A DNA stretch of 64,000 nt from Thereva unica (taxonomy: Eukaryota; Arthropoda; Insecta; Diptera; Therevidae), in assembly GCA_949987705.1 (NCBI GenBank), contig OX465281.1, positions 98,426,326-98,490,325 of the forward strand, in the 5' to 3' direction. Position numbers and translations under genes: made by a program. Positions 10,138 to 22,834 of this stretch are shown here, one piece after another; position 1 is the first letter of the stretch; each line of letters starts with the position of its first letter. The notes under the pieces are model-generated. The model was not told where the DNA came from. It did not search any database and saw only the letters and a list, made by a program, of their open reading frames with translations.

Positions 10138-10620
10138 ATGCTTGTAGCCAAATTTAAAGTTGTCTCGCCCATTCATTTATTCCCTCATTGTCAAATTTCA
10201 CCCATTGGCCACGAAATCCATCATTGTCCTTGCCGAACAAAACAATAACAAAAAGCGCTTAGGAATCTATTTTTAGATTCGCAGCCACTAAACCCAAAGC
10301 CGCAGCTTCTGATTTTGTTTTCAAATGCGCAAAGGGCTTTCACATAAACCAGAAAAAGTTTATTTCGGAAACTAACCATATATAGCGGAGCATAAAACCC
10401 TGCTCGTGGTGCCGTAACCTGAAGTTAATTTGACTCGCGTTTGTCCATATCTACTTAGTAATCAATGCAAAATCAGAACCTGCGGCTTTAATTTTAGAGG
10501 CGGTGGATCTAAAAACAGATTCCTATGCGCTTATTCCTATTGTTTTGTTCGGGAAGGGTAAGGAGGATGAAAAAATGATGATTATTTCGTGGGCGATGGG
10601 TGAAATTTGACAATGAGGGA
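10138..10620. mobile_element. E-family terminus (reverse) abutting a second E-family fragment
   Basis: 10138-10465 is the reverse complement of the left end of E1 (18436-18790): TTTATGCTCC-type sequence, TAACTTCAGG-type sequence and the terminal motif TGTCCATATCTACTTAG ending in ATCAATG at about 10465. From 10467 the same family restarts in forward direction (AAATCAGAACCTGCGGC...) but lacks the first ~200 bp, up to about 10618. The pair forms an inverted junction of two family members. Confidence 0.65.
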
Positions 10621-10864
10621 AAAAAAGACGGGAAGTGCCATGGCTTCTCGATGGCACAGTAGACATGAATATGTCTTATCCCTGGGGTCTATTTGTTTCT
10701 TGTTCTTATTGGAAATCACCTTCTTGTTCTTATTGGAAAGAACCCCTGGAGGGGGTCGAAAGGAATGCACACAACAATATACATATATCTGTCTCGCTTC
10801 AATACATACCCTTCAACCACCTTATCCTTTTTGAAGTAAAACTTCTTTAGGGACGTTTGCTTAA
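10621..10864. other. No gene seen
   Basis: Short stretch between E-family sequence and the palindrome. It contains a direct repeat of CTTGTTCTTATTGGAAA (about 10698 and 10722). Overlapping 62-75 aa frames on both strands show no recognisable domain. Confidence 0.4.
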
Positions 10865-13800
10865 AAAAATATGAGTGTGCTTAAGACCACACTTGAGAAG
10901 TAAAACTTTTGTGCCCAACGGCTAGTAATATGCAATAGATATAGTGGAAAGTCTGTCGGATCTATAGTACGCTTGAGAAAATTCAGGACAACGGCAGATG
11001 CAGGAAGAATAATGACGAATCTACTGTCGGACTTGATACAAATACTATTTGAAAATATTTATGAATTCCTATTTACATTAAAACCTAAAAGTAACCGAGT
11101 AAAAATAATTTTTATTGGCTAATTTTCTTAAAAGCATACACGCGGTGCACCTAGTACTTATAGCATATAAGTGCGCATCCTACACGGGTATTCACGCTTC
11201 CGCCACAGACATGGATACTACCGCATGGAACTACAACCATCGCCTCATGGAAGTAAGCTGGTGACATATGCAAGCGTACATGCATTGCATTCAGAGGTTC
11301 ATAAAATTGCATGGTTTTTTCCGTCCCGGCTTTCACACATAGCCCGAAAATCTAAGTAACGAGTGCATGCAAGGGGCATGTGTTTGTTGTGCATGCTTGT
11401 GTGTGCTATTTCGAATGCGGCATTACAGAAAAAGTTAAAAGTAGTCCGACCTTTGCGTGGCATGCATTCCATTCATGGAACATTCCGTCAGGTCGCATTT
11501 GAATACACACACTTCTATATTATTTATCAACGAATTGAACGCATGTACGCTTGGATATGTCACCAGCTGTATGCATGCTCCGCTCCCGCTACATTCATGA
11601 TCATTAATAATTGCATCCGCATCGGCATAGACTATTCCAAACCCAGGTATTGTTTTACCAAGCAGTCCGCCAACCACATACATGAAGCTTTACCTACGCG
11701 AGCCGCTTTACCTACGCGAACGGGAGCCAGTCTACTTGAGTATGGTATTGGCACCCTTTATGGCCACCTAGCCAATTACCTGATTACTTCGTCCCATACA
11801 ATCTTTTAGGGAGCCAATTAATTTTAAAGTGAGCAAAAAGATATGCAATCAATCTTTTTTCAAATTCTTCTTTCTATGCGTAGTTGAAAATAATTTATTT
11901 TGGCTGATTAAACCGAATTCGAAGCATAAAGAAAAGTTGAAAAAAAACATTTTTTACAAACCTTTATATTTTCAGTCGATGTAGGGATAGTTTCAGCCCT
12001 TTACTATTATCCCTTATCATAAAATTTGCTTTGTTATAAATCAACCACTTTTGAATATAAATATTTGCAAAAAATGTATTTTATTGGATTATTTTTGATT
12101 TTAATTAAAATTATCGCAAAAATCCTTAAAAAAGGGAGTTTTTAAGCATATTTAAAGGTGACATGCATATTTTAAGACTGTGGGACCCCGATTTTCGTAA
12201 TCAGCGACCCAAAAAACATATCAGGAACGACATAAACGATTCGTCGATTTATGCAAGTTAAAAAAATTGTAATTTAAAAAGGGGAAAGGTCCAGCACATC
12301 TCACCAAAGGGGAAGTGGGTGCCAATTTTAAACAACAGCACCTCACACATTTAATTCACCACTCCCTTTTGGTATTCTAAGCACCCAAACCACCCCCGAA
12401 AATTCTTCTCGTATATGCCGCTTCCAACATGTCAGTCAACTCCACCTCTACAGAATGGTGAATTTGTATTCCTATAATGAGATAAAGCAAAGTCTGGGCG
12501 ACAACGTAGCTAAAGGCTGTATCAGAACCTCAAAATTGGCAGCGTGCAGCAAATTAGGACATGAGATGAACATGTAGCACGCTGCTCTGGTGCTGCTTTG
12601 CTTGTCATTTTAGCAGTCTCAGCCAATAGAAACACTTGTGATTGCAGCGCTGCATGAGGTTCTGAATGAGCCTTAACATGCCAGAAAATCTATGCAGTAA
12701 GGCAGAGTGTATTTTAACTGCTGCACACACAGCCCCGAGTGTAATCGTCTCTTTTCCCATCGTTATACGAAAGTTCTGACGATTTTTCATGTGTGAGAGC
12801 GTTACACGAATGAAATTGATTCACTGTCATGAAAATTTTTTTAAGCAAACGTCCCTAAAGAAGTTTTACTTCAAAAATTTACATGAGAGTGAATCAATTT
12901 CATTCGTGTAACGCTCTCACACATGAAAAATCGTCAGAACTTTCGTATAACGATGGGAAAGGGGCGGACGGGGTACAAGAGACGATGACACTCGGGGCTG
13001 TGTGTGCAACAGTTAAAATACATTCTGCTTTGCTGCATAGATTTTCTGGCATGTTAGCTACGTTGTCGCCCAGACTTTGCTTTATCTCATTATAGGAATA
13101 CAAATTCACCATTCTGTAGAAGTGAATTATTTCAGATTTTTCTTGTGGTTTGGTCACTGGCCGGGCTTATGCCGCGGAGTTGACTGACATGTTGGAAGCA
13201 GCATATACGAGAAGAATTTTCGGCGGTGGTTTGGGTGCTTAGAATACCAAAAGGGAGTGGTGAATTAAAATTGTGAGGTGCTGTTGTTTAAAATTGGCAC
13301 CCACTTCCCCTTTGGTGTGATGTGCTGGACCTTTCCCCTTTTTAAATTACTATTTTTTAACTTGCACAAATCGACGAATCGTTTATGTCAAAACATTACA
13401 CTGTTGTGAAAACCGTTCCTGATATGTTTTTTGGGTCGCTGATTACGAAAATCATGGTCCCACAGTCTCAAAATATGGATGTCACCTTTAAATATGCTTA
13501 AAAATTCCCCTTTTTAAGTGTTTTCGCGATGATTTTAATTATAATCAAAAACAATCTAATATAAAATACATTTTTTGCAACATTTATATTCAAAAGTGGT
13601 TGATTTATAACAAAGCAAATTTTATGATAAGGGATAATAGTAAAGGGCTGAAACTATCCCTACATCGACTGAAAATATAAAGGTTTGTAAAAAATGTTTT
13701 TTCAACTTTATGCTTCGAATTCGGTTTAATCAGCTAAAATAAATTATTTTCAACTACGCATAGAAAGAAGAATTTGAAAAAAGGCTGATTGCATATCTTT

Positions 13801-14780
13801 TTGCTCCCTTTAAAAATAATTGGCTCCCTAAAAGATTGTATGGGACGAAGTAATCAGGTAATTGGCTAGGTGGCCATAAAGGGTGCCAATACCATACTCA
13901 AGTAGACTGGCTCCCGTTCGTGAAGGTAAAGCGGCTCGCGTATGTAAAACTTCATTGTATGTGGTTGGCGGACTACTTGGTAAAACAATACCTGGGTTTG
14001 GAATAGTCTATGCTGATGCGGATGCAATTATTAATGATCATGAATGTAGCGGGAGCGGAGCATGCATACAGCTGGTGACATATCCAAGCATACATGCGTT
14101 CAATTCGTAGATAAATAATATAGAAGTGTGTGTATTCAAATGCGGACTGACGGAATGTTCCATGAATGGAATGCATGCCACGCAAAGGTCGGACTACTTT
14201 TAACTTTTTCTGTAATGCCGCATTCGAAATAGCACACACAAGTATGCACAACTAACACATGCACCTTGCATGCACTCGTTATTTAGATTTTCGGGCTATG
14301 TGCGAAAGCCGGGACGGAAAAAACCATGCAATTTTATAAGCCTTTGAATGCAATGCATGTACGCTTGCATATGTCACCAGGTTACTTCCATGAGGCGATG
14401 GTTGTAGTTCCATGCGGTAGTATCCATGTCTGTGGCGGAAGCGTGAATACCCGTGTAGGATGCGCACTTATATGCTATATGTACTAGGTGCACCGCGTGT
14501 ATGCTTTTAAGAAAATTAGCCAATAAAAATTATTTTTACTCGGTTACTTTTAGGTTTTAATGTAAATAGGAATTCATAAATATTGATATTTTCAAATAGA
14601 ATTTGTATCAAGTCCGTCAGTAGATTCGTCACTATTCTTCCTGAATCTGTCGTTGGCCTGAATTTTCTCAAGCGTACTATAGATCCGACAGACTTTCCAC
14701 TATATCTATTGCATATTACTAGCCGTTGGGCACAAAAGTTTTACTTCTAAAGTGTGGTCTTAAGCACACTCATATTTTTT
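10865..14780. repeat. Giant inverted repeat (~3.9-kb palindrome, arms ~1.95 kb)
   Basis: The left arm (about 10865-12838) is matched in reverse complement by the right arm (about 12876-14780). Outer pair: ATATGAGTGTGCTTAAGACC and its complement at 14756-14775. Inner pair: GAATGAAATTGATTCACT at 12808 and its complement ending at 12905. The spacer (about 12838-12876) contains GAAGTTTTACTTC, and that motif also occurs at the outer left border (10840-10853). Arms differ by scattered substitutions and by a 160-bp MITE in the left arm. Frames inside (e.g. 11363-11809) match no family I know. It looks like a foldback-type element or a very old inverted duplication; no clear target duplication was found. 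Confidence 0.8.
12511..12676. mobile_element. 160-bp MITE, TAA duplication (Harbinger-like)
   Basis: Inserted in the left palindrome arm at 12514-12673, flanked by TAA at 12511-12513 and 12674-12676. Terminal inverted repeat: AGGCTGTATCAGAACCTCA against AGGCTCATTCAGAACCTCA read from the other end. The right palindrome arm (13050-13060) keeps the uninterrupted site with a single TTA, an in-window empty-site control. A 3-bp TWA duplication points to the PIF/Harbinger superfamily. Confidence 0.85.
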
Positions 14781-14996
14781 TCCACAATGTAACAGAATAC
14801 AAACACACGAAACGAAATCGTTCAAAATAAAAAAAAATTTGGGGTTGCGCAAAAATTCTAAACGCACCGCGACCGCACCACACTCAATCCGCAAACTGCG
14901 TATTAAGAAAATTCCCTGATATCGACTCTGATTCCGCCCCGCTTCGAAAACACAAAAATATCGCGCGACGGACGACTCAAGCACACCTTTTCTAAT

Positions 14997-15929
14997 GGTG
15001 CCCATCCACAGGCCAACTAGTTGTCCAAACTGAGTTGTGTTGTCACTGAATCGCATCGTGTGTGGAGCAGTTGGCAAACTGATTTGACAGTTGGGGTTTC
15101 AGTTGGGATAAATCAAAATCTTTTAATTTTATGGGGGCGGGGCCAAGAGTTTGGGCAACTAGTTGCACTGTGTGTATTGCAGTTTGGCAAACTACTTGGA
15201 TGAATTAAGCCTGAATTCGAAGAGTATATTTTTTCTGCAAGTTTATTTTGCATTATTTTTAATTTAAATTATGAAAGTTCACATAATATTAAATTATTTT
15301 TATAATTTATACTTTTAGAATTTAATTTATATTTTAAAAAATATAATGGGGCCCATCTAGGCCCATCTAGTTGCCCAAACTGAGTTGTGTTGTCACCGAA
15401 TCGCATCGTGTGTGGGGCAGTTGGTAAACTGATTTGACAGTTGGGGTTTCAGTTGGGATAAATCAAAATCTTTTAATTTTATGGGGGCGGGGTGTAGAGT
15501 TTGGGCAACTAGTTGCACTGTGTGTATTGCAGTTTGGCAAACTACTTGGATGAATTAAGCCTGAATTCGAAGAATATATTTTTTTGCAAGTTTATTTTGC
15601 ATTATTTTTAATTTAAATTATAAAAGTTCACATAATATTAAATTATTTTCATAATTTATACTTTTACAATTTAATTTATATTTTAAAAAATATAAATATT
15701 CATATTAATAATTAAAAAAATTATAATTAATCTAAAAAATCATCTTTCTCCAATTTTTATTATTATAAAACTTAGTCGCGGGTTTCCTACAATTTCATTT
15801 AACTTTCAAATTGCCTATAAAATATCGAATTGACAGTTGAAATATCAACTCAGTTGAAGCGTTTGTGGCAAAACAACAACTTTTTACACAACTCAGTTTG
15901 GACAACTAGTTGGCCCGTGGATGGGCCCC
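14997..15929. mobile_element. MITE-like element with ~45-bp TIRs and an internal 350-bp duplication
   Basis: Left end GGTGCCCATCCACAGGCC with CAACTAGTTGTCCAAACTGA, right end the complement, closing in GGATGGGCCCC at 15929. Inside, about 15015-15345 is repeated at 15365-15710 with a 350-bp period (shared TGAGTTGTGTTGTCAC...GCATCGTGTGTGG, then CAGTTTGGCAAACTACTTGG). The remainder is AT-rich. No coding capacity; a target duplication is not clear (AT on both sides). Confidence 0.65.
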
Positions 15930-16134
15930 ATAAGCTGTTTAAAAAATCTCACACAAAGTAAAAAAAACCTCGACACTTTTTCTCACTCTTGGAACAAGAA
16001 CTCGCAGCGATTGAACAAAAAAAGTTCACCCAATGACGACGAAAGAATAAACAAAGCAAAACAAAAACAAAATAAGTCAAGGAATGTGACGACTTCCGTT
16101 CCGCACATTCTTTTGAATACACTCCAGGCCAGGG

Positions 16135-16607
16135 ACCATGTTTCCATCGCACTCGAAATCTTCCGATTTCGGCAAAAATGAGGATTTCGGACGAAATCTA
16201 GTTTGAAATCTCATGTTTTAGCATATAAAACGATATCGCCTTTCGGAGGAGATTTCAATGAAATCTCGATCGAAATCTTGGTAATGACTATTTAGCCTAT
16301 TCAGCAAGTGGGAAATTTTGGGGAAATATTCTCAGCTGTAAAAAATTTTGACAGCACGAATTTGTCATTTTTAAATTTTCTATCTTCTACGTTTAAAATG
16401 GAGCTTAAATGAATGTTTATATTTTTTCCTTATTTTACAGCCGATTCTTTCCAAATTCCTCAGTTTTGTTGATATAATTAGGTTTTTAAAATTTGATGTG
16501 CAAGTTTGTTATGACAAGCGAAAACTTCCTGGTGCGATGGAAACACATTTGGATTTCGCCAAATCGTTTTATCAAAACCTGCGGATTTCGAGTGCGATGG
16601 AAACATG
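16135..16607. mobile_element. MITE of the CCATGTTTCCATCGCAC family, copy 1
   Basis: Inverted ends CCATGTTTCCATCGCACTCG and the complement at 16588-16606. Copy 2 at 17552-18027 is the same sequence in the opposite orientation, and a partial copy lies at about 60336-60539. A second inner copy of the TTCCATCGCACC motif sits about 65 bp inside one end. Target duplication in this copy is not clear. Confidence 0.75.
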
Positions 16608-17403
16608 ATTCATGTCAAAAATGAATGGACGAGACAACTTTAATGGGAAATTTGGCTACAAGCATGTTTTTATTATCTTGAGAAATGAAATGGATTTGAA
16701 GGAATTATTTCACTTTTTTAGCGAAAAAGTGACAAATTTTTAGATTTTTTTCTCAGGTATTTTAGTTCGTAGAAATTTGAAATTTTTACGGATAATTGTA
16801 TTACTATTGATATATATAAAATAATTTTTATTTTTGATTTTATTTATCGTTATTTATGTATGTGGCATGGCCAAAACAACCCTTTGTACCGTTAGTATGT
16901 ACATTATGTCCTTCAAGTCAGGATTCAGTGTCTATTAGTAAGTTTAGGTTAGTCTGGATGGTGCGTCAGTAGATTTCGATGAACCTTGGGTTTTATCTGT
17001 GAGGTGTTATATGCCGAAAAAGGGGTTTTAAGGCTTATTTTTTGAGGTTATGGCTAATCCTAGACCCGATAGAGCTATATAGACCTCATATTCAGATTCA
17101 GCGACCCCGAAAACATATATGTAGTAAGCCTAGTGAGACCCCCAGGTCTGAAACTTTTTTTGTGGAGCTGTGTTATCTATTACCGGTTGTTTTGGTGATT
17201 TCGCCCAAAATCACGTTCAAAATCATGTGATTTCCCATGTATTTTTGTGATTTCGAAATCATCTCAAACCTCGTAATTTTGGCCAAATTACGAACGAAAT
17301 CATGTCGAAGCCAATACTCAAACCTAAAAATCGAATTCAGCTCAATTCAGCACGTCTCTCTTGATGGTGAACTTGTCAGTTTGACACATTTTAATAACAC
17401 AAT
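16608..17403. mobile_element. Diverged E-family fragment and unclassified AT-rich DNA
   Basis: 16608-17040 aligns with the E1 interior (18760-19020): AATGAATGG.CGAGA, TTTTACGGATAATTGTA, ATGTGGCATGG and ATCTGTGAGGTGTTATATG. It is the forward counterpart of the E copy interrupted at 3100 and 4720. 17040-17403 shows no gene; it has several near-palindromic GATTTCG/CGAAATC motifs. Confidence 0.55.
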
Positions 17404-18189
17404 GGCCTCGATTCCCAGATCCGTCGGCGGGGAAGTGAGTACGGATTTGACACTTTGCGATTCTCAAATCCGCAGTCCCGGATTGGTTTAAATCGAAAAT
17501 TCGGAGTGAAGACTCACGCGATAATGAAATATACGATGTCGGATTATCTTATACCATGTTTCCATCGCACTCGAAATCCGCAGGTTTTGATAAAACGATT
17601 TGGCGAAATCCAAATGTGTTTCCATCGCACCAGGCAGTTTTCGCTTGTCATAACAAACTTGCACATCAAATTTTAAAAACCTAATTATATCAAAAGAACT
17701 GAGGAATTTGGAAAGAATAGGCTGTAAAATAAGGAAAAAATATAAACATTCATTTAAGCTCCATTTTAAACGTTAAAGATAGAAAATTTAAAAATGACAA
17801 ATTCGTACTGTCAAAATTTTTTACAGCTGAGAAATTTCCCCAAAATTTCCCACTTGCTGAATAGGCTGAATAGTCATTACCAAGATTTCGATCGAGATTT
17901 CATTGAAATCTCCTCCGAAAGGCGATTTCATTTTATATGCTAAAACATGAGATTTCAAACGAGATTTCGTCCGAAATCCTCATTTTTGCCGAAATCGGAA
18001 GATTTCGAGTGCGATGGAAACATGGTATTAGGCGCATTTGTCGTTCAAATCCGCAGAAAATTTGTTGCGGATCACACTTTTACAGCGCGGAAAATGTCAA
18101 AAGAAATTCGGGGTTGCGGATTTGAGAATCGCAAAGTGTCAAATCCGCAACTCACTTCCCTCCCGTCGGATCTGGGAATCGAGGCCAAT
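17401..18189. mobile_element. MITE with ~70-bp TIRs, AAT duplication, itself interrupted
   Basis: Ends GGCCTCGATTCCCAGATCCG and its near-complement at 18167-18186; the inverted match continues for about 70 bp (GACACTTTGCGATTCTCAAA and complement). AAT flanks both ends (17401-17403, 18187-18189). A second MITE (17552-18027) lies inside. Superfamily uncertain; the 3-bp duplication suggests Harbinger-like. Confidence 0.75.
17549..18030. mobile_element. MITE of the CCATGTTTCCATCGCAC family, copy 2, TTA duplication
   Basis: Element 17552-18027 with ends TACCATGTTTCCATCGCAC and complement, flanked by TTA at 17549-17551 and 18028-18030. Inserted into the GGCCTCGATTCCC element. Opposite orientation to copy 1. 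Confidence 0.85.
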
Positions 18190-19324
18190 TTTGATTTTGC
18201 ACATTTTAACTATCTTCAAAATACAAAAACCCAAGATATATAAAATAAATAAGCTATGGGCTTTGTTATAAGAGGAATTGCTAGTGAAATTCTGCCAGAA
18301 TAAACGAAGACATGAGTAGTGCCAGAAAAAACTGTCAAACGAAATCATTTCAATCCAGTGCGAACGGTTCTACATAATTTCAAAATCACTTTCTGAAATC
18401 ACCTAATTTCGGCTTCAGTGCGAACATGGTATTAGCATTGATTATATACTAAGTAGATATGGACAAACGCGAGTCAAATTAACTTCAGGTTACGGCACCA
18501 CGAGCTGGGGGCGCTAATATCGCAGGGTTTTATGCTCCGCTATATATGGTTAGTTTCCGAAATAAACTTTTCCTGGTTTATGTGAAAGCCCTTTGCGCAT
18601 TTGAAAACTAAATCAGAAGCTGCGGCTTTGGGTTTAATGGCTGTGAATCTAAAAATAGATTCCTATGCGCTTTTTCCTATTGTTTTGTTAGGGAAGGGCA
18701 AAGAGGATGAAAAAATGATGATTTCGTAGCTGATGGGTGAAATTTTACAATGAGGGAATGAAATGAATGGGCGGGATAATTTTAATGGGAAAGGCATCAA
18801 GGGTTTTTTATTATGTTGAAAAAATTGAAATGGGTTTTCAGGGATTATTCCATTTTTTTAAATGAGTTTTGAATGACAAATAGAATTCGTAGAAATTAGT
18901 AATTTTTACGGATAATTGTACTACTATTGAGATATATAAATAATTTCTATTTATGTGGCATGGTGAACCTTTTATACGTAGATGTCAATGAACCTTGCGT
19001 TTGATCTGTGAGGTGTTATATGGTTTCAACAACACCGGCTGTTTGTTCTATTTATTAACGAAGGGGAGGTATATGTAGTGGGCCTGCGATAGGCCGAGTT
19101 GGCTGTCTTGGGAAAAAAGGTGCATGTAGGTAAAAGCGGTAAAAATTAGCGAGGGCTGCAAATACTACCGTGGCTTGAAGGGTCTCTAGAGGAGCAAAAG
19201 GGTGCTATCGCCAATGCACCTTCTTCGTTTTGCACCTTCTGCAGCCAAGGCAAGCTAGTTTTTGGGGCACCTGCAATACAGGTTCGCGTCACGCAACCGT
19301 CAAAAACAATTAAATATATAGTAT

Positions 19325-20510
19325 TTTATTACAACAAAAACTAGGGATTTATAACGAGTTAAAATAAATTGAGAGGACTATTAAACCAATTATTGTAATT
19401 ACAACCAGACGCATTTTGATAAAGATTAATCCGAGGCTGAAGTTCTGTTAATTTATTTTTTCCAAAGATGAAAGAATAATAATATTAATAATGTTACAAT
19501 ATTGCTAACTAAATATCTAGGTAGCCGGATGCTCCCGAAGTATCGAGGTCATTGATGGTGGCTTGTGCCGTAAGGTTCGTGAACTTTTGGTTGTATGGGT
19601 TGTGGCCATGGGAACATAACTTCTGCCCAGATATACGAGTTATGTTCAATACAATTCCATATAAGGCGGAATGTAGGACTTGTAGATTGTAGAGGGCCGT
19701 CTACTGAAGGAGGAACTTACATCTCTTCAGGAATCTGATAATTGATAAGCATTGCATTGATAAGCTTGTTTGGCGATTTGGAATATGTGATTACTCCATC
19801 GCAGATGTGGGACCTCATTTTCTATTGCAATATTGTTTTTTTTTCGAAACTGCCGAAACCGTATTTTATATTATACAATATTGACATTTATTTTACATGA
19901 AAATTTAACAATATTGGTAAATTTTTACTTGCAAGCTGCTTCGTCTTCTAATCTGATTTAACAATATTGTAATACGGAATGCCACTGAAGATTAAATTAC
20001 GTCTAAAAGTACGAGTCCACCAATGGCATTTTCTCTTGACGTGATAATGACGTTAAAAGATGATGTTCCAAATGTGCATAGCTGCGATATGCACTTTCTT
20101 CGTGACGTCATTTTGCCGGCGAGCAAATGTTTGTTTGCTTTGGTGGATTTGTATCTTAAGATGTTAAGAGATGAGTCAGCTATTAGATTCTTTTTGCCAC
20201 TGAGATAAAGGAAAGGATGAGAGGGATGAGAGTTCACACTCTATTAGACAAGGTCTTGCCCGTTCTTGTCTTATATTGACGAAGGCGTAGGAGTAACGCA
20301 TTGTGTCATTGCCAAAAGTATGAACTGGGTTGGAGGGGTTGAGAGCATATCATTAATGAATATTAGAAAGAAATCAGGTGAGAAAGTCGACTCTCGGAAA
20401 ACGCCGGTCGAGATTCGACGCCATCCCGTACTATCTTAATTGAACGGCCAGAAATAAAGCTCTCAAACCAGTTCTTTAGTACTGAGATGTGCGTTAATTT
20501 TACAGTTTTA
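19325..20510 (-). pseudogene. LINE-A family RT remnant inside E1
   Basis: Read on the minus strand it matches LINE-A at 375-560 and 760-1000: the stretch corresponding to GVPQGSILSPALFLIFINDL lies at about 20360-20440, and the ATATTCCAAATCGCCAAACA stretch at about 19770-19790. Several stops and a ~400-bp extra segment (about 19840-20245) relative to E2 destroy the frame; that segment contains a small inverted-repeat piece (CGAGTCCACCAA / TTGGTGGATTTG, 20005-20155). Confidence 0.65.
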
Positions 20511-22352
20511 CAGAAAGCGTCGAATTTTCCACCTGTGCAAAGGAATTTGCACGCATAACTCTGCGCTCAAGTTTCTGCAAAAATGTATGCAGTTTTAAAA
20601 AGAAGCGGCTTTTCTATCCACTCAATCAACTCAATAATTTTTAAAGCTACAACTTTTAAGAAAATGACCAGCATTTAATAAAAAATTCACCTTTGAACCA
20701 AAAAAAATAGTAAAACTGTAAGAAAATATTGTAGATATGTATTAAAGAACTTGTTAAGAAACTGGCTGATGTGCATTTAGTGTTTAATGGTGGGTCTACA
20801 CGAAAGAGGGTTTTGCCCGTCTCACTTTGATGTTTGAATGAAATGGCCGGCGGAATCCTTGTGCGGAAAATGTCGACGGAATGTTTTTGCGCACATTTCC
20901 AGCAGCTTTCCTTTGTTTCACAGATAAAACTCAATGGGAAATCTTATGAATATCTAGCTATAAGGCTCACATGCCCAGCTACCTAGTAAGATGAATATTG
21001 AATATCACGAAGGCCTTTAAATTAACGGTCAATTTATACATACTAAAAAAGCTGGTCATCCCAAGCAAGAGCATGTGAGCCCTCATCATTCTTATAGCTA
21101 CACAATATGTTTGAAGTTTGGCTCTCGTTGCAACCTGAACATCAAGAATTCCAACTTGTTTGCAACAACTGAGTTTTTGTGTCGACGGACCCGCCACTAA
21201 TTATAGGTTTTCATGGCAGGCTTCCAGTTGAATAATGAATCCAGGCTGGTTTGTTCTTAATAATTTAAATTATTTTTATTTCCAATTGGATTATTTTCAT
21301 TAATTTTTAAAATTTGATACTATCAGAAGTAAGCAAAAGGGTAGTTTTATTGAAGCTACCATAATTAAATGAACGGGTGGTGGAGTGGGATATTCATATA
21401 CATGTACATATATATAAAATTCTTAGAATTTTAGATAATTATTTACGTTATCACCGCACCCCCGCAGGAGGTAGGCTTTGTAAGGGGTTGACCAGAGCAT
21501 GTTGCTTTTGGAATAACCCGTTGGTCACCGGTTGATTATTCAGGGTTAAAATTTTGTAAAAGTAATTTTTATAAAAAATAGCAGTTTAATTCTCCCACCA
21601 AAAACTCACCGCATTTTTGGAGTATTGCGCGAACTTTTGCATCTGATAAAGTAAACAATTACCCTTAAAACAAACATTTTAAAAAATCTTTCAAAATCGG
21701 AACTCTTCTTTTTTCATTGACGACTACCACTCTTGAGAAATATGAAGTAGGGTTTTAAACGAAAGTTTTTTATTGTTTTCAATTATTGCACGCAAATATG
21801 TATACATATATTCACATTTTCAAATAGTTTGCTCAATTTGCTCTAAAATCAATAAAAAAAAATAGATTTTTGTTAAAAACAAACTTATTTAATTTTTCTC
21901 AAAATAAAAAAACACGATGCTAAATTTCCCATTAAATCTCTCTTCCCATTCATTAATTTCTTCATTCATAAATTTCAGCCACCGGCCAAGAAATCATCGT
22001 AGTTTCAGCCCACCCATCCCCTTCCAAAACAAAACAAAAGGAATGCCCGCACAGGAATCTATTTTTAGATCCGAAACTTTTGGTTTTTCTTCCAACATGC
22101 GTCAAGGGCTTTGAAATGCTTTTTTAAATTCAGGCGCAAACCCGCTTCTTATGTTTTACTAAAAAATAGCAAAATTAAAAAAATTGTCTATTTTATGATT
22201 ATTATGCACTAATAAAAAATTAATATTATTAAACTAATGTTGTAAACCCATTCCCATTAATTTTAGAGGTTTACAACAGAAATTCGCAGCCCTAAAACTT
22301 AATTCAGTGTAACTATCGCCATCTAACAAGACAACCTGAAAGATGTTTGTCC

Positions 22353-22817
22353 ATATCTACCACTGACATATAGTAATGGACTGCTAAATAAGCAAAATCC
22401 CATACAAAAAAGTGGCACCAAAAACTATTGCTGACTCGCTCCCACGTTAAATTCCAATGAACTGTAATCGTCAGCGCATATCAGCGATGTAAACATAATA
22501 AGAAAAAAATAGACAGGTATAGTTTTCGTTCTTCTGCCTCACTCTTGAGCTATTTTAAAAAGTCCGTTAAACAGGGAAAATAACTGTCACAGTTTTGGAA
22601 TAAATACATTTATTTAATGAAAAAACTGCTAATAAATAGAAATGAGTGATGGAAATTAATTTCTATTAATTATAACAGACATCTTATCACTTATTTTCGC
22701 CTAAATTTGAAGAAAAATTTTTTGTTTACATGAAAAAGGTTTTCTATTTCTGGAGAAAAATGGTGCCATTCAGCATTGTCAATCAGCAGTCCATTACTAT
22801 ATGTCAGTGATATCTAC
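22353..22817. mobile_element. 449-bp MITE, 8-bp duplication ATATCTAC
   Basis: Element 22361-22809 with terminal repeat CACTGACATATAGTAATGG (25 bp with the next CACTGCT-like bases) at both ends. ATATCTAC flanks it at 22353-22360 and 22810-22817. It sits inside the right terminal repeat of E1. An 8-bp duplication fits hAT or P superfamilies; a P-element transposase fragment at 33.6-34.35 kb shows that P elements existed in this genome, but no link is proved. Confidence 0.9.
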
Positions 22818-22834
22818 TTACTCTATAATCAATG

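Larger units (their letters stand above)
18436..22834. mobile_element. Element E1 (long, diverged terminal inverted repeats)
   Basis: Terminal motif CATTGATTATA...AAGTAGATATGGAC at the left, complemented at the right end (22810-22834). Beyond it, several hundred bp of imperfect inverted similarity connect the ends (e.g. ATCTAAAAATAGATTCCT with the TTTTGTTTTG and AATGAATGGG blocks at 18650-18790, complement at 21940-22080). A 7-bp GTATTAG stands on both sides (18429-18435 and 22835-22841), a candidate duplication. No intact ORF; a reverse-strand LINE piece (about 19.3-20.5 kb) is embedded. E2 is a near-identical copy, so this is a repeatedly moved, unclassified family. Confidence 0.7.

Noticed and set aside
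11363..11809. 148-aa plus-strand ORF in the palindrome, with a related minus-strand frame at 13973-14251
   Set aside because: The mirrored copy follows from the palindrome itself, no domain is visible, and the frame is broken in the other arm; probably chance.
14997..15929. AT dinucleotide target duplication for this element
   Set aside because: Two bases in AT-rich DNA are not evidence; no empty site is available.
20656..20934. 92-aa minus-strand ORF repeated in E2 (27451-27687)
   Set aside because: Repetition is explained by E1/E2 duplication; no recognisable family, and the frame is shorter in the second copy.
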